NCBI GenBank assembly: GCA_038521825.1
Contig: JBCBKL010000009.1
Location: 1-64,000 of the forward strand
Origin: JBCBKL01 sp038521825
GTDB taxonomy: Bacteria > Pseudomonadota > Alphaproteobacteria > Rhodobacterales > Rhodobacteraceae
DNA length: 64,000 nt
Direction of reading: 5' to 3'
Shown: piece by piece, positions 33,998 through 42,399 of the stretch
Numbering within the stretch: position 1 is the stretch's first letter
Layout of the letters: every line of letters begins with the position of its first letter
Notes under the pieces: generated by a model
What the model saw: the letters and a program-made list of their open reading frames with translations, nothing else
Databases searched by the model: none
What the model was told of the DNA's origin: nothing
Translations under genes and position numbers: made by a program

Positions 33998-34532
33998 ATT
34001 CGCACTGTAACAGATTTATGAAAGCCTGTGGGTAACTTTCTGTGTCAGGCCTGTCGCAGATGCAAACAAAAGATGAACGGCCCGCCCGCCCTGTTAACCA
34101 CGCCCAACCCCGTGCGGAGCGAAGCGGCCTGGGGCCCCGGATGAGGGCTAAACGTACGATTTGACGGTGAAATTGTACGGTTTCATCCCACGGACAAACC
34201 CCAATTCTGAGCCCGTTTTGGGCAAACCTTACGTTTTGCAGGCGAATTCGTACAATTTGGATGTGGGCGGAGAAAGCGGGCGCAAAACTCCTTAAGATGC
34301 ACAGAATTTGAGCAAACGCCCCGATTTGCCAATTAAGCGGCACTTAGGAGCGCGAGGCGCCAATTTGAGAGGTTAGTCCCGCGCGAAACCGGCCATTCGA
34401 CCCGACGGCGGAGGCGCTCGCGACAAATCAGACGGTACCGGTCATAATGTCTGATAATTATCTCATTTGCGGCTTTTTCGAACGGATCATCGACAACCAA
34501 CATCCCAAGCCGTGCGAGCGCAGGGCCGTGGG

Positions 34533-34588
34533 GTGATTGCCGGTTCGCGTAGCGACAAACGATCCGGGGGATCGTTTTAGGCAATCAC
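34533..34588. repeat. three-way-junction inverted-repeat element
   Basis: Outer stem gtgattgcc (34533-34541) pairs with ggcaatcac (34580-34588). Inside lie a hairpin tcgc-gta-gcga (34545-34555) and a perfect 8-bp hairpin aacgatcc-ggg-ggatcgtt (34558-34576). The nested layout resembles a small structured RNA or a palindromic mobile repeat. Confidence 0.7.
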
Positions 34589-34680
34589 GGGCGGAGCCCC
34601 GGGGGCGTTTGGACATGGCGCGGAGCCGCGTCAGCGTCGGGCCGCCGGGCGGCGCATCTTTGCTTTGAGCGGCGCGATTA

Positions 34681-34740
34681 ATGGTGGTGATGGGAGTTAT
34701 CTTGCCGGGGCGGGGTGCTGGTGGGGACGTCGCGCCGGCT
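34681..34740 (+). repeat. peptide-coding direct repeat, copy A
   Basis: Sixty bases reading MVVMGVILPGRGAGGDVAPA from ATG 34681. Compared with copy B (34872-34931) there are five base differences, all at third codon positions, four of them silent and one Asp/Glu. In frame, upstream codons end in a TGA four codons before the ATG. Confidence 0.75.
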
Positions 34741-34871
34741 CAGCGGCTTTGCCGCGTGACCCGGCAGCGTATCGCATAGCGATGCGCGAGAGGGCCGGGG
34801 GATTACCGCGTACGGAGCCGGGACAGCGCCGGGCCGCGGGATGGCGCAGCTTCGGTTGTGCGGCGCGGTTT

Positions 34872-34931
34872 ATGGTGGTGATGGGAGTTATTTTGCCGGG
34901 GCGGGGTGCTGGTGGTGAGGTAGCGCCGGCC
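34872..34931 (+). repeat. peptide-coding direct repeat, copy B
   Basis: Sixty bases reading MVVMGVILPGRGAGGEVAPA, 191 bp after copy A and in a different global frame. It lies within a frame open from 34665 to 35042, but the sequence around it looks like hairpin repeats and not a normal gene. Confidence 0.75.
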
Positions 34932-35297
34932 CGGGGGGCGGTCTATTCGTGCATTGCTACGCAATACACTGTCAGATTACGCGGCAGAGCCGCTTATCCG
35001 GCGCTGGCACGGCGGCCTGCGGCCTTGATTCCGTGCCGTTAGATTCGATCGCAAAACCCATATCTATTTCCGCATTCAATCAAACCCAGCTGTCACTTTA
35101 CTTACTGTGCGGTCGTTACCCTCGCTCACGGTTTGGATCAGACATGACTTCTACCTACGACTGCGCAGAACACTCGACTATAAATTTCGGCTTTTGAAAT
35201 TATGTATTTCAAGGCGCCTAAATTACTTGAAAAGCGATTACCGATGATCACATTAAAAATTTTAGCGATTCGATTGAGCTAATAAAAGTGGGGAAAC

Positions 35298-36140
35298 ATG
35301 GTTGACGATAATTCGAATGATAAAGAACGCGATGGCATGAACGTTATTAACCTTCCCGAAGACTTTCGCCCAATTTCCAAAGACGAAAGCCTTTATTCGG
35401 AGTCGCAAAAGTACGAAATTTTCGGTCTTCGGCAAGAGATGAACCAGTACATGCACCACCAATTTTTAGTAGAAAACTTCACGCTGACTGCAGCCGCAGT
35501 ATCATTCACGTTCATGCTTTCGATAAACTCTGGTTCAGAACAGATTGAGTCTCTCATACCAGTATCCCAAATGATAGCAGAAGCTGTGCAAGCAAGGGTT
35601 ATTTCGTCAGCGTACCTCACTATTCAAGACTTCGTAAAAACGGCATTCTTGTCCGGGATCACGATCATGATCCTCATTTTTGGACGCAGCCGAATACGGT
35701 TGCTACGATACCGCATATCACGGCTAGGACTATACATCTATTTCCGAGAAAAGTCGTTCCCAAGTCGGGGCGGATGGGAACACTTCGTTCACACTTTTCG
35801 CGCCCTAGACTACGCAGATGTGACCGACAAATATGTCAAAGCAATCGCGTCAGATAGTTCCGCATCGCGGTCAGAAGAACTAAACAATCTGATCCAGTAT
35901 ATCGATGACAAACCGGGTTCGTTCACTGGGGACCAATATAAACGCTGGAAAGTTATAATTTGGGTAAGTGTAGTAGCGTGCACGTTGCAGTGCACATATG
36001 TTGGGTATCAAGTCTGGCAGTCAGTATTTCAGCCAACAGAGTCAATTCAAAACACTGTTCAAGAAACCCGCGAACCACTTCCTAATTTTCTAGGGGACGG
36101 CGTCTCTGCTCCTTCGGAAAATGAGATGCAGGATCAATAG
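35298..36140 (+). CDS. AT-rich hypothetical membrane protein
   Basis: 280 residues, unrecognised. Three probable membrane helices (about 59-76, 112-129 and 218-238), an acidic N-terminal segment (1-50), and a basic cytoplasmic loop (GRSRIRLLRYRISRLG, 129-144) by the positive-inside rule. The C-terminus is acidic and Pro-rich. Base composition is clearly AT-richer than neighbours and codons such as ata, tta and cga are common, pointing to horizontal transfer. GGGGAAAC before ATG is the ribosome site. It has no partner gene nearby; it could be an orphan defence or stress membrane protein, but nothing shows that. Confidence 0.8.
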   Translation: MVDDNSNDKERDGMNVINLPEDFRPISKDESLYSESQKYEIFGLRQEMNQYMHHQFLVENFTLTAAAVSFTFMLSINSGSEQIESLIPVSQMIAEAVQARVISSAYLTIQDFVKTAFLSGITIMILIFGRSRIRLLRYRISRLGLYIYFREKSFPSRGGWEHFVHTFRALDYADVTDKYVKAIASDSSASRSEELNNLIQYIDDKPGSFTGDQYKRWKVIIWVSVVACTLQCTYVGYQVWQSVFQPTESIQNTVQETREPLPNFLGDGVSAPSENEMQDQ

Positions 36141-36145
36141 ATCAC

Positions 36146-37063
36146 TCACCCAATCACCCCCATAAACTCCCGCCACTCCCCCTTGCTCATGCCTGAGCTT
36201 TCCTGAGTGACGGTCTCACCTTTCACCATTCGCCGAATACAATCAAGGGCTGTGGCTGATAACGTCGCTCCTCCCATGCGGTAGTCCTCAAACGCCCCAT
36301 ACGCCGCGGGCACCCAGTCCTTCACCACCTCGCAAATCGCGTCCGCGTAAACCCGGATTTCGTATTGGGCGTGGGCGTCGGCGCGCAGCCGCAGGAAATG
36401 GAAGAGATTGTGCAAATCGACCTTCCAATACCATTGGGTATAGATATTGGCGGGCAGGTTCATTCGAGCCAATTCGCGGGCCAGTCCCTGTTGGCTGTCC
36501 TGCGAAATCATCTCTTCGTAGTGATCGTAGCACCGCATTGCGTCGTCGCGCAGATAGCGCAGCACCCGCTCGGCCTCTTCTCCGCTGAGCGCCTCGCCCC
36601 GCCCCTGATTGTTGATCACCGACTGCGCGGCCAGCGCATCGGGCGCGGGAATATAGAACTCGCGATCGAGGATCGAATAGCGGGCGGAGTATTCGTTGAC
36701 GTTGGCGGTGCGGTGCCGGATCCATTGCCGGGCGACGAAAACGGGCAGTTTGACGTGCAGCTTGACCTCGCACATCTCGAACGGGGTCGAGTGCCAGTGG
36801 CGCATGAGATAGCGGATCAGCCCTTCGTCATTGGAAACCGTTTTGGTGCCCTTGCCATAGCTGACCCGCGCGGCCTGCGTGATGGCGTTGTCGTCGCCCA
36901 TATAGTCAATGACGCGCACAAAGCCGTGGTCGAGCACGGGGATGGCGGTATAGAGGTGTTTTTCCATCCCCGGGGCCGTCGCCCGCAGCGTCGAGGCGGG
37001 CGTTGCGCGCAGGTCTTCAATTTCGGCAAGCTGTTCGGGGCTGAGCGGCATGTGCAACCTCAT
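36146..37063 (-). CDS. thyX: FAD-dependent thymidylate synthase ThyX
   Basis: 305-residue flavoenzyme that makes dTMP from dUMP with methylenetetrahydrofolate and NADPH. The ThyX signature RHRTANVNEYSARYS (RHRx7S) is intact, preceded by HWHSTPFEMCEVKLHVKLPV. Longer than bacterial averages (220-250) because of an N-terminal extension of about 45 residues, usual in alphaproteobacteria. ATG 37063 or 37051 could be the start. Confidence 0.97.
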   Translation of the reverse strand: MRLHMPLSPEQLAEIEDLRATPASTLRATAPGMEKHLYTAIPVLDHGFVRVIDYMGDDNAITQAARVSYGKGTKTVSNDEGLIRYLMRHWHSTPFEMCEVKLHVKLPVFVARQWIRHRTANVNEYSARYSILDREFYIPAPDALAAQSVINNQGRGEALSGEEAERVLRYLRDDAMRCYDHYEEMISQDSQQGLARELARMNLPANIYTQWYWKVDLHNLFHFLRLRADAHAQYEIRVYADAICEVVKDWVPAAYGAFEDYRMGGATLSATALDCIRRMVKGETVTQESSGMSKGEWREFMGVIG

Positions 37064-37258
37064 TTTTCCACAGAATCTGTCAGGTCTTTACTGTATCTTG
37101 TGTTCTGCCAGAGAGGAACCGCTAGATGATGGTCGCGATTTGGTCACGCTTTGGCAACACTTCTAGAATGAGTGGAGAGGATTCCGTTGACTTTTCAGTC
37201 GTTTCGGGAAAGGTCTTGGGCAAAAGCCAAAGAGCAGTTTGAAAAAGGCGTGGCAGGC

Positions 37259-38230
37259 ATGAAACGATTTATCGCAGCACTTGGCGTGCTCGCAGCGCTT
37301 AGCGCATGCGGGGACGGTACACCGTTCGCGGATACCGGGACGGGCACGGGCGATGGTGACACCGATACGGATACCTCGATCCCCGAAGAGATCGCGGGTG
37401 ATCTGGATGGGTTCACTTTCAACCCGACGACGGGTGAGTTGACCATCACGGGCGTGTTCCTCGACGATGAGCCGGCGACCACCGGTTATACCCGCACGGC
37501 GTCATTGGATGTGCCGGGCTATATCGCCTACACCGCCCAGGAAGACCCGCTTGACCAGCACGTGACGGCCTATGTTCAGGCCATCAGCGATGTCACGGGC
37601 GCCATCGCGGTGTCGGGCGGCCAGTTCGCGCGTTACAATGGTGGTGTGAACTACACCCGCTCCGGTGATTTCGACCGCCCCGACGTTTCGGGCACGTCAG
37701 GTCTGACGACTTATGCGGGCAACTATGTCGGCATCATCAATTCGGGGACAACGGCGGGGCCGGACCTGTTGCCCGTTCCCGGTGGCACCGATCCATCGAT
37801 CCTGCCAAGCCAGGCCGCGCGGATCGAGGGCCTTATCTTTATCAACGTCGACTTCATCGACAACACGCTCAAGGGTGTGGTCTATGATCGCCAGATCTTT
37901 AGCCCCGACGGCACGCCGCTTACCCCGGATTTTGCTGTCGGCGCGGTTGAGGTCCCTGACCTCATCCTGATCGAAACCGACGTCACAGAGGACGGTACAT
38001 TCGCCGGTCAGACCGAGATCGTTCTTCCAAGTGGTCGGAACACAGTCGGTGAATACGGCGGGATCTTTGGCGGAACGGACTCCGAAGGTGTTGCAGGCGG
38101 CATCCGGGCCACCGAACACTTTGACAACGGATCATCCGGTGAAGAGGAGTATGGGCTTTTCGTCCTTGGACGTTGTGGATCTGCATCGGAGACCAGCGCC
38201 CTCTGCAGCACTGTGCCCGTGGGCGAATAG
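37259..38230 (+). CDS. surface lipoprotein with TbpB-like barrel (Slam cargo candidate)
   Basis: 323-residue lipoprotein: signal peptide with lipobox LSAC and Cys17, then an Asp/Thr/Gly-rich flexible tether (about 18-45) and a beta-rich body. Near the C-terminus EYGGIFGGTDSEGVAGGIRA follows the G-x-F-x-G...E-x-x-G-G signature of the small beta-barrel domain in transferrin-binding-protein-like Slam substrates. Two Cys near the C-terminus (GRC, ALC) may form a disulfide. The next gene, 9 bp later, is a Slam-like exporter, the usual partner arrangement. The start is ATG 37259 because only that produces a lipoprotein signal. Confidence 0.8.
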   Translation: MKRFIAALGVLAALSACGDGTPFADTGTGTGDGDTDTDTSIPEEIAGDLDGFTFNPTTGELTITGVFLDDEPATTGYTRTASLDVPGYIAYTAQEDPLDQHVTAYVQAISDVTGAIAVSGGQFARYNGGVNYTRSGDFDRPDVSGTSGLTTYAGNYVGIINSGTTAGPDLLPVPGGTDPSILPSQAARIEGLIFINVDFIDNTLKGVVYDRQIFSPDGTPLTPDFAVGAVEVPDLILIETDVTEDGTFAGQTEIVLPSGRNTVGEYGGIFGGTDSEGVAGGIRATEHFDNGSSGEEEYGLFVLGRCGSASETSALCSTVPVGE

Positions 38231-38239
38231 GCCCGACCG

Positions 38240-39616
38240 GTGCGGGGCGTTCTCCGTGCTTTGTTCCTAGCTCTCAGCCTTGCGCAGCCGGTCGCTGCGC
38301 AGGGCGATGTCAATGTCAGCCTCGATCAGGCCCGCGCCCTGGCTGTTCAATCGTTAAGCGCCGGCAATCCGAAGCTCGCCATCCGCATCGCCAAGGGCCT
38401 GCTCAAGGCAGACCCGAAAGATCGCGATGCCTATATGCTGCTGACCGCCGGCTATGCCCAGTTGGGCCGCCCCGCCGCAGCGCGCAAGGCCGCCGCCCGC
38501 GCCTATCGTTTCAGTGACAGCAAGGCAGCAAAGCTGAACGCCGCAGACATCGTGGCCCGCACCGCAATGGCGGAGAACAAGCCCACACTCACCCAGCTTT
38601 GGCTGCGCCGGGCGGCCCTTCACGCGGAGAATGAGGACGTCAAAAAACTCATCGCGCGAGACTATGCGCGGGTCCGACAAATCAATCCCTTTGGCTTTCG
38701 CATCCGCACAAGCGTTCAGCCCTCGAACAACGTCAACAATGGCGCCGACAGCGCGCTGCAGGTGATCGACGGTAACCCTGATGTGGTAGGCATCCTGTCG
38801 CCTTCAGCTCAGGCGCTTTCGGGCACGGTCGCCACGTTCGACACGATCCTTAGCTATCGGTTGGGACAGACCGACCGGTCGGAAACACGGCTGGGCGGGC
38901 GGCTTTATACGCGGCAGGTGTATCTGTCGTCGGAGGCCGAAGAAAAGGCCCCGGAAGCTGAGAACAGCGATTTCGGATCGACCTACGCCGAGCTTTCCCT
39001 CAAGCGGGCGCAGGCTTGGGGCGAGGACGGGCGTCTGGGCTATGGCGCGGCGATCGGCAGGTCATGGTACGCGGATGAAGAAAGCTTTGACTTCGCCCGC
39101 CTGACCCTCGACCGGGGCCTGCCCCTGAACGAGCGCAACTATCTGTCGTTTGACAGCGGCATTGAACACCGTTGGTCAGCCTATCACGCTGTCTTTGACG
39201 AAACCCGGCTGACCCTGGGCACACGGCTGAGTCACAAGCTGGAAAACGGCGACCGTTTTGGTGTTTCGCTGGCCTTGCAGCATGTCGACGGGGATCACGT
39301 GAATACGTTGTCGCGGTCGGCCACGGTGCGCGGGACATATTCCTTTGCCAAGCAACTTGGACCGGCGCAGGTCAGTGCCTCGCTCACCTTGGGTATCTCT
39401 GACTTTCCTGACTACACGCCCGGTCTTGGGATCGAAGTGCCGGGCGGGCGCGAGGACAAATCGGTTTATGGCGACGTGTCTTTCTTTTTCTCAGACTATG
39501 ACTATGCGGGGTTTGCCCCCACTTTGCGCATAAGAACCGGGCGCCGCGACTCCAATGTCAGCCGGTTCGACACCAACGAGACCTCGATATCGCTTGAAAT
39601 CCAGTCGGCATTCTAA
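38240..39616 (+). CDS. Slam-like outer-membrane surface-lipoprotein exporter (DUF560, type XI secretion)
   Basis: 458 residues: signal peptide (about 1-21, ending VAAQ), a periplasmic helical TPR domain (about 28-150, e.g. GNPKLAIRIAKGLLKADPKD), and a C-terminal outer-membrane beta-barrel (about 155-458) ending in aromatic-terminated strands and the final Phe (IQSAF). FRIRTSVQPSNNVNNGA at the barrel start matches the conserved SNxNN region of DUF560. Slams move lipoproteins and barrel-domain proteins across the outer membrane. It starts with GTG 38240 just after the lipoprotein gene. Confidence 0.85.
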   Translation: MRGVLRALFLALSLAQPVAAQGDVNVSLDQARALAVQSLSAGNPKLAIRIAKGLLKADPKDRDAYMLLTAGYAQLGRPAAARKAAARAYRFSDSKAAKLNAADIVARTAMAENKPTLTQLWLRRAALHAENEDVKKLIARDYARVRQINPFGFRIRTSVQPSNNVNNGADSALQVIDGNPDVVGILSPSAQALSGTVATFDTILSYRLGQTDRSETRLGGRLYTRQVYLSSEAEEKAPEAENSDFGSTYAELSLKRAQAWGEDGRLGYGAAIGRSWYADEESFDFARLTLDRGLPLNERNYLSFDSGIEHRWSAYHAVFDETRLTLGTRLSHKLENGDRFGVSLALQHVDGDHVNTLSRSATVRGTYSFAKQLGPAQVSASLTLGISDFPDYTPGLGIEVPGGREDKSVYGDVSFFFSDYDYAGFAPTLRIRTGRRDSNVSRFDTNETSISLEIQSAF

Positions 39617-39675
39617 GGCCGCTGGTCTGTCCCGGTCGGCGTGTTAGACTGGCCCTGACTAACAGGGGAGAGAGC

Positions 39676-40107
39676 ATGATGGGCGTTGAATATTTGCACA
39701 CGATGGTGCGGGTGAAAGACCTAGAGGCATCGATGGCGTTTTTTAAGCTATTGGGATTAAAGGAAACTCGCCGTCATGAGAGCGAAAAGGGGCGGTTCAC
39801 GCTGGTATTCATGGCCCCGCCCGACCAACCCGACTGTCCCGTCGAGCTGACCTATAACTGGGACGGCGACGATGCGCTGCCGTCTGATAGCCGTCATTTC
39901 GGTCACCTCGCGTATCGCGTCGATAACATTTACGAGATGTGCCAGCATCTGATGGACAACGGCGTGACGATCAACCGTCCGCCGCGGGATGGTCACATGG
40001 CCTTTGTCCGCTCGCCCGACAACATCTCGATCGAGCTTTTGCAGCGCGGTGACGACCTGCCCCCCGCCGAACCCTGGTCCAGCATGGAGAATACAGGCCA
40101 TTGGTGA
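39676..40107 (+). CDS. VOC-family (glyoxalase I-like) protein
   Basis: 143 residues with two beta-alpha-beta-beta-beta units. LHTMVRVKDLEASMAFFKLLG is the glyoxalase I opening, VELTYNWD gives a metal-ligand Glu, HFGHLAYRVDNIYE the His and ISIELLQRG the final Glu, matching lactoylglutathione lyase. Length and motifs fit GloA, but VOC proteins vary, so I give no symbol. Strong ribosome site GGGGAGAG. The next gene starts inside its stop. Confidence 0.9.
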   Translation: MMGVEYLHTMVRVKDLEASMAFFKLLGLKETRRHESEKGRFTLVFMAPPDQPDCPVELTYNWDGDDALPSDSRHFGHLAYRVDNIYEMCQHLMDNGVTINRPPRDGHMAFVRSPDNISIELLQRGDDLPPAEPWSSMENTGHW

Positions 40108-40805
40108 GGATCGCGGCGGCGCTGACATCGGCCTGCCTTGCGCTGCCTGCCTGGGGAGATTGCCGCCTAGCGTTGCTGCTGGCGCTGGATGTATCATCCT
40201 CCGTCGACATGGTCGAAGACGACTTGCAGCGCGGCGGCCTTGCCGCGGCCTTGGTCGCGCCCGAGGTTCGGGCCGCCTTTCTGGCGGGTCCGGATCCCGT
40301 GGCGTTGGCGGTTTTTGAGTGGTCAGGCCGCTACAATCAGGAGATCATCCTCGATTGGACCTTGATCGACAGCCCTGCCGCCCTGACCCGCGTTTCGGAA
40401 ACCGTTCGCCAAAGCCGTCGCCAGCACAACGAATTTCCCACGGCTCTTGGCTATGCCCTTGGGTTTGGCGCTGAAATGTTGCAGCGTGCGCCCCAATGTT
40501 TGTTCCAGACCATCGATGTCGCGGGGGATGGTCAGAACAACGAGGGATTTGGCCCTGCATTGGCTTATGACGAATTTCCTTTCGAGGGGGTGACCGTGAA
40601 CGGTTTGGTGGTGAATGCCGCGGATTTCGAGGCCGAGACGGGCCTCATCAACTTTTACCGGACGGAGGTTTTGCGCGGCCCCGGTGCCTTTCTGGAGGTT
40701 GCGCAGGGGTTTGAGGATTACGAGCGGGCCATGCGCCGCAAGCTTGAACGGGAACTGAGCCCGCCGGTTTTCGGGATGGACGCTTTGACGGATCAGCCGG
40801 GATGA
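40104..40805 (+). CDS. DUF1194 protein, first of tandem pair
   Basis: 233-residue secreted protein with a von Willebrand-A-like fold. Signal peptide about 1-20 (ACLALPAWG), then LLLALDVSSSVD, a MIDAS-type DxSxS metal site, and FEWSGRYNQEIILDW and TIDVAGDGQNNEG, the DUF1194 signatures. It ends with a Gly/Glu-rich tail. GTG 40104 overlaps the VOC stop. The following gene is a paralogue overlapping by four bases. The function of DUF1194 proteins is not known. Confidence 0.88.
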   Translation: MRIAAALTSACLALPAWGDCRLALLLALDVSSSVDMVEDDLQRGGLAAALVAPEVRAAFLAGPDPVALAVFEWSGRYNQEIILDWTLIDSPAALTRVSETVRQSRRQHNEFPTALGYALGFGAEMLQRAPQCLFQTIDVAGDGQNNEGFGPALAYDEFPFEGVTVNGLVVNAADFEAETGLINFYRTEVLRGPGAFLEVAQGFEDYERAMRRKLERELSPPVFGMDALTDQPG

Positions 40806-41563
40806 TCCGTTTTCTGTGGGGCCTTCTTTGTCTGGTTCTGGGCGCGGGCGCCAGCACGGCGCAGTGCCGGCAGGCGCTGGCCCTTGGTCTGGATGTTTCG
40901 GGATCGGTGGATGCACGGGAATACAGGCTGCAGATCGAAGGGCTCGCGGCGGCCCTGGGCAGTCCGGGCGTGCGCCAGTCACTGCTGACCTTGCCCACGG
41001 CGCCTGTCCAAATCCTGGTCTACGAATGGTCGGGCCCCAGCGATCAGGCTCTCATACTGCCATGGACACCGATTTTGGATGAGAATGCGCTCGACGGTGT
41101 GATTGCTCAGATCCTGCTGACCGAACGGCGCGAGGCCAGCCCCGGCACCGCCCTCGGTGTCGCGATGCAGAAGGGCAGCGCCTATCTGGCCCAGCGTCCG
41201 GATTGCTGGAAACGGGTGCTCGATATCTCGGGCGACGGCAAATCCAACCTCGGACCCCGGCCGGTCGACGTTAAGGCTTTGCTGGAAACGACCGACATAA
41301 CGATCAACGCCCTGGTGATCGGGGCGGATGCGCCGGTGCTCAACGATTTGCGGCAATCGGAGATTTCCGAATTGTCAGCCTATTTTCAGGCCAACGTCAT
41401 CATGGGACCTGAGGCGTTCGTTGAGACCGCTCTGGGCTTTGAGGATTATGCCGCAGCCATGGCTCGGAAGCTGGAGCGCGAACTGGACACGATCGTGATC
41501 TCTGATGCGGGCGAGACGGACGATTTGGTTGGTGCTGGCGAGCCGAAAATCGTCAATCAGTAG
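40802..41563 (+). CDS. DUF1194 protein, second of tandem pair
   Basis: 253-residue paralogue with signal peptide (LLCLVLGAGASTA), MIDAS site LGLDVSGSVD, VYEWSGPSDQALILPW and VLDISGDGKSNLG. Both end with an EREL..  segment followed by an acidic tail. A tandem pair might form a heterodimer of VWA-type domains in the periplasm. It overlaps the preceding gene (ATGA) and its end overlaps the stop of the convergent MarR gene. Confidence 0.88.
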   Translation: MIRFLWGLLCLVLGAGASTAQCRQALALGLDVSGSVDAREYRLQIEGLAAALGSPGVRQSLLTLPTAPVQILVYEWSGPSDQALILPWTPILDENALDGVIAQILLTERREASPGTALGVAMQKGSAYLAQRPDCWKRVLDISGDGKSNLGPRPVDVKALLETTDITINALVIGADAPVLNDLRQSEISELSAYFQANVIMGPEAFVETALGFEDYAAAMARKLERELDTIVISDAGETDDLVGAGEPKIVNQ

Positions 41564-42063
41564 ATATAGCGGATCTGGTCCGCCCAGTATCGCTCCATCC
41601 GGCGCAGCGCCGAGGTGATCTCATTCAGCCCGTCCGGTCCCAGCACGCCCTTGCCTTGCAGACCAGCAGCGTGTCGTTCGAACAGTTCGGCGACGATAGT
41701 GCGGATCCCCCTGCCCTTTTCGGTCAGGCGAACACGGACCGAGCGGCGATCGATCTCGCACCGCTGGTGGTGCATGTAACCCATTTCGACCAGCTTCTTG
41801 AGATTGTAGCTGACGTTGCTGCCCTGGTAGTAGCCACGGGTCTTGAGCTCGCCCGCCGTTACCTCGTTATCGCCGATGTTGAAGAGCAGCAGCGCCTGAA
41901 CCGCGTTGATCTCGATCACGCCGACCCGTTCGAATTCGTCCTTGATGACGTCCAGCAGCAGCCGGTGCAGACGTTCGACCAGCGAGAGCGCCTCAAGGTA
42001 TCCGACCATGAACCCCTGTTCGTTGGTCTCTGCCACCTTGGCGATCGGTTCCTGAATACTCAT
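41557..42063 (-). CDS. MarR-family transcriptional regulator (LdtR-like)
   Basis: 168-residue winged-helix repressor starting MSIQEPIAKV. The helix-turn-helix with recognition helix GYYQGSNVSYNLKKLVEMGY and the wing EIDRRSVRVRLTEKGR are clear. The long N-terminal helix fits the LdtR-type group of alphaproteobacteria. No obvious operon partner is present; the target is unknown. The frame continues to 42096 but MSIQ has the better start context. Confidence 0.9.
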   Translation of the reverse strand: MSIQEPIAKVAETNEQGFMVGYLEALSLVERLHRLLLDVIKDEFERVGVIEINAVQALLLFNIGDNEVTAGELKTRGYYQGSNVSYNLKKLVEMGYMHHQRCEIDRRSVRVRLTEKGRGIRTIVAELFERHAAGLQGKGVLGPDGLNEITSALRRMERYWADQIRYIY

Positions 42064-42132
42064 GCCGTTCTCCGACTCACAATGCTTGTCAGCCAAACTC
42101 GACAGAAAACGGAAATTTTCAGTTAAGCGATA

Positions 42133-42399
42133 TCAACCCCCGCTAGAGGACTGAAATTGCTTCTGAATTTCCGCGAGCAGATCCGAGAACTCGGTCGGTG
42201 GATTGGCCTGATTTGACACCCATTGATAAAGGTCCTGATCGTTTTCAGCCAGCAATGCGTCGTACTGCTCCAGCGCAGCGTCATCCATTTCGTCAAGCCG
42301 GGCATCGGCAAAGGCCGACAGGATCAGATCCATTTCCTTGATCCCGCGCCGCATCGAGCGCATCCGCAGGCGCTTGATCCGGTGTTCACGGAGTTCCAT
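42133..42399 (-). CDS. sdhE: FAD assembly factor SdhE
   Basis: 88-residue protein that helps attach FAD to succinate dehydrogenase subunit A. RRGIKEMDLILSAFAD holds the RGxxE motif essential for flavinylation, and the length is typical (80-95). The longer frame upstream is a shadow. It lies immediately downstream of an HTH gene whose stop it overlaps. The sdh operon itself is not in the window. Confidence 0.93.
   Translation of the reverse strand: MELREHRIKRLRMRSMRRGIKEMDLILSAFADARLDEMDDAALEQYDALLAENDQDLYQWVSNQANPPTEFSDLLAEIQKQFQSSSGG

Larger units (their letters stand above)
34010..35297. other. 1.3-kb structured, repeat-rich region without a supported gene
   Basis: No convincing gene is found. 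The left part (34130-34270) repeats motifs such as cgtacgattt, aattgtacgg and cgtacaattt. The middle (34500-35050) is very GC-rich and full of short perfect hairpins (gcatagcgatgc, gcattgctacgcaatac, cggcagagccg, gcggcctgcggcc). It contains a 191-bp-spaced duplicated segment and a three-way-junction element. The right part (35050-35297) becomes AT-rich and leads into a foreign-looking gene. Candidates are a mosaic of small mobile repeats, a non-coding RNA, or decayed genes. Confidence 0.6.

Noticed and set aside
34333..34584. 83-codon minus-strand frame
   Set aside because: No ribosome site, no family, overlaps the inverted-repeat element.
34665..35042. 125-codon plus-strand frame in the structured region
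   Set aside because: Composed of hairpin repeats with biased composition; only the 20-residue repeat inside it shows coding-like change, so I list the repeats and not a gene.
34500..35050. CRISPR array
   Set aside because: Repeats are too few, uneven in length and contain palindromes of several kinds; no cas genes are in the window.
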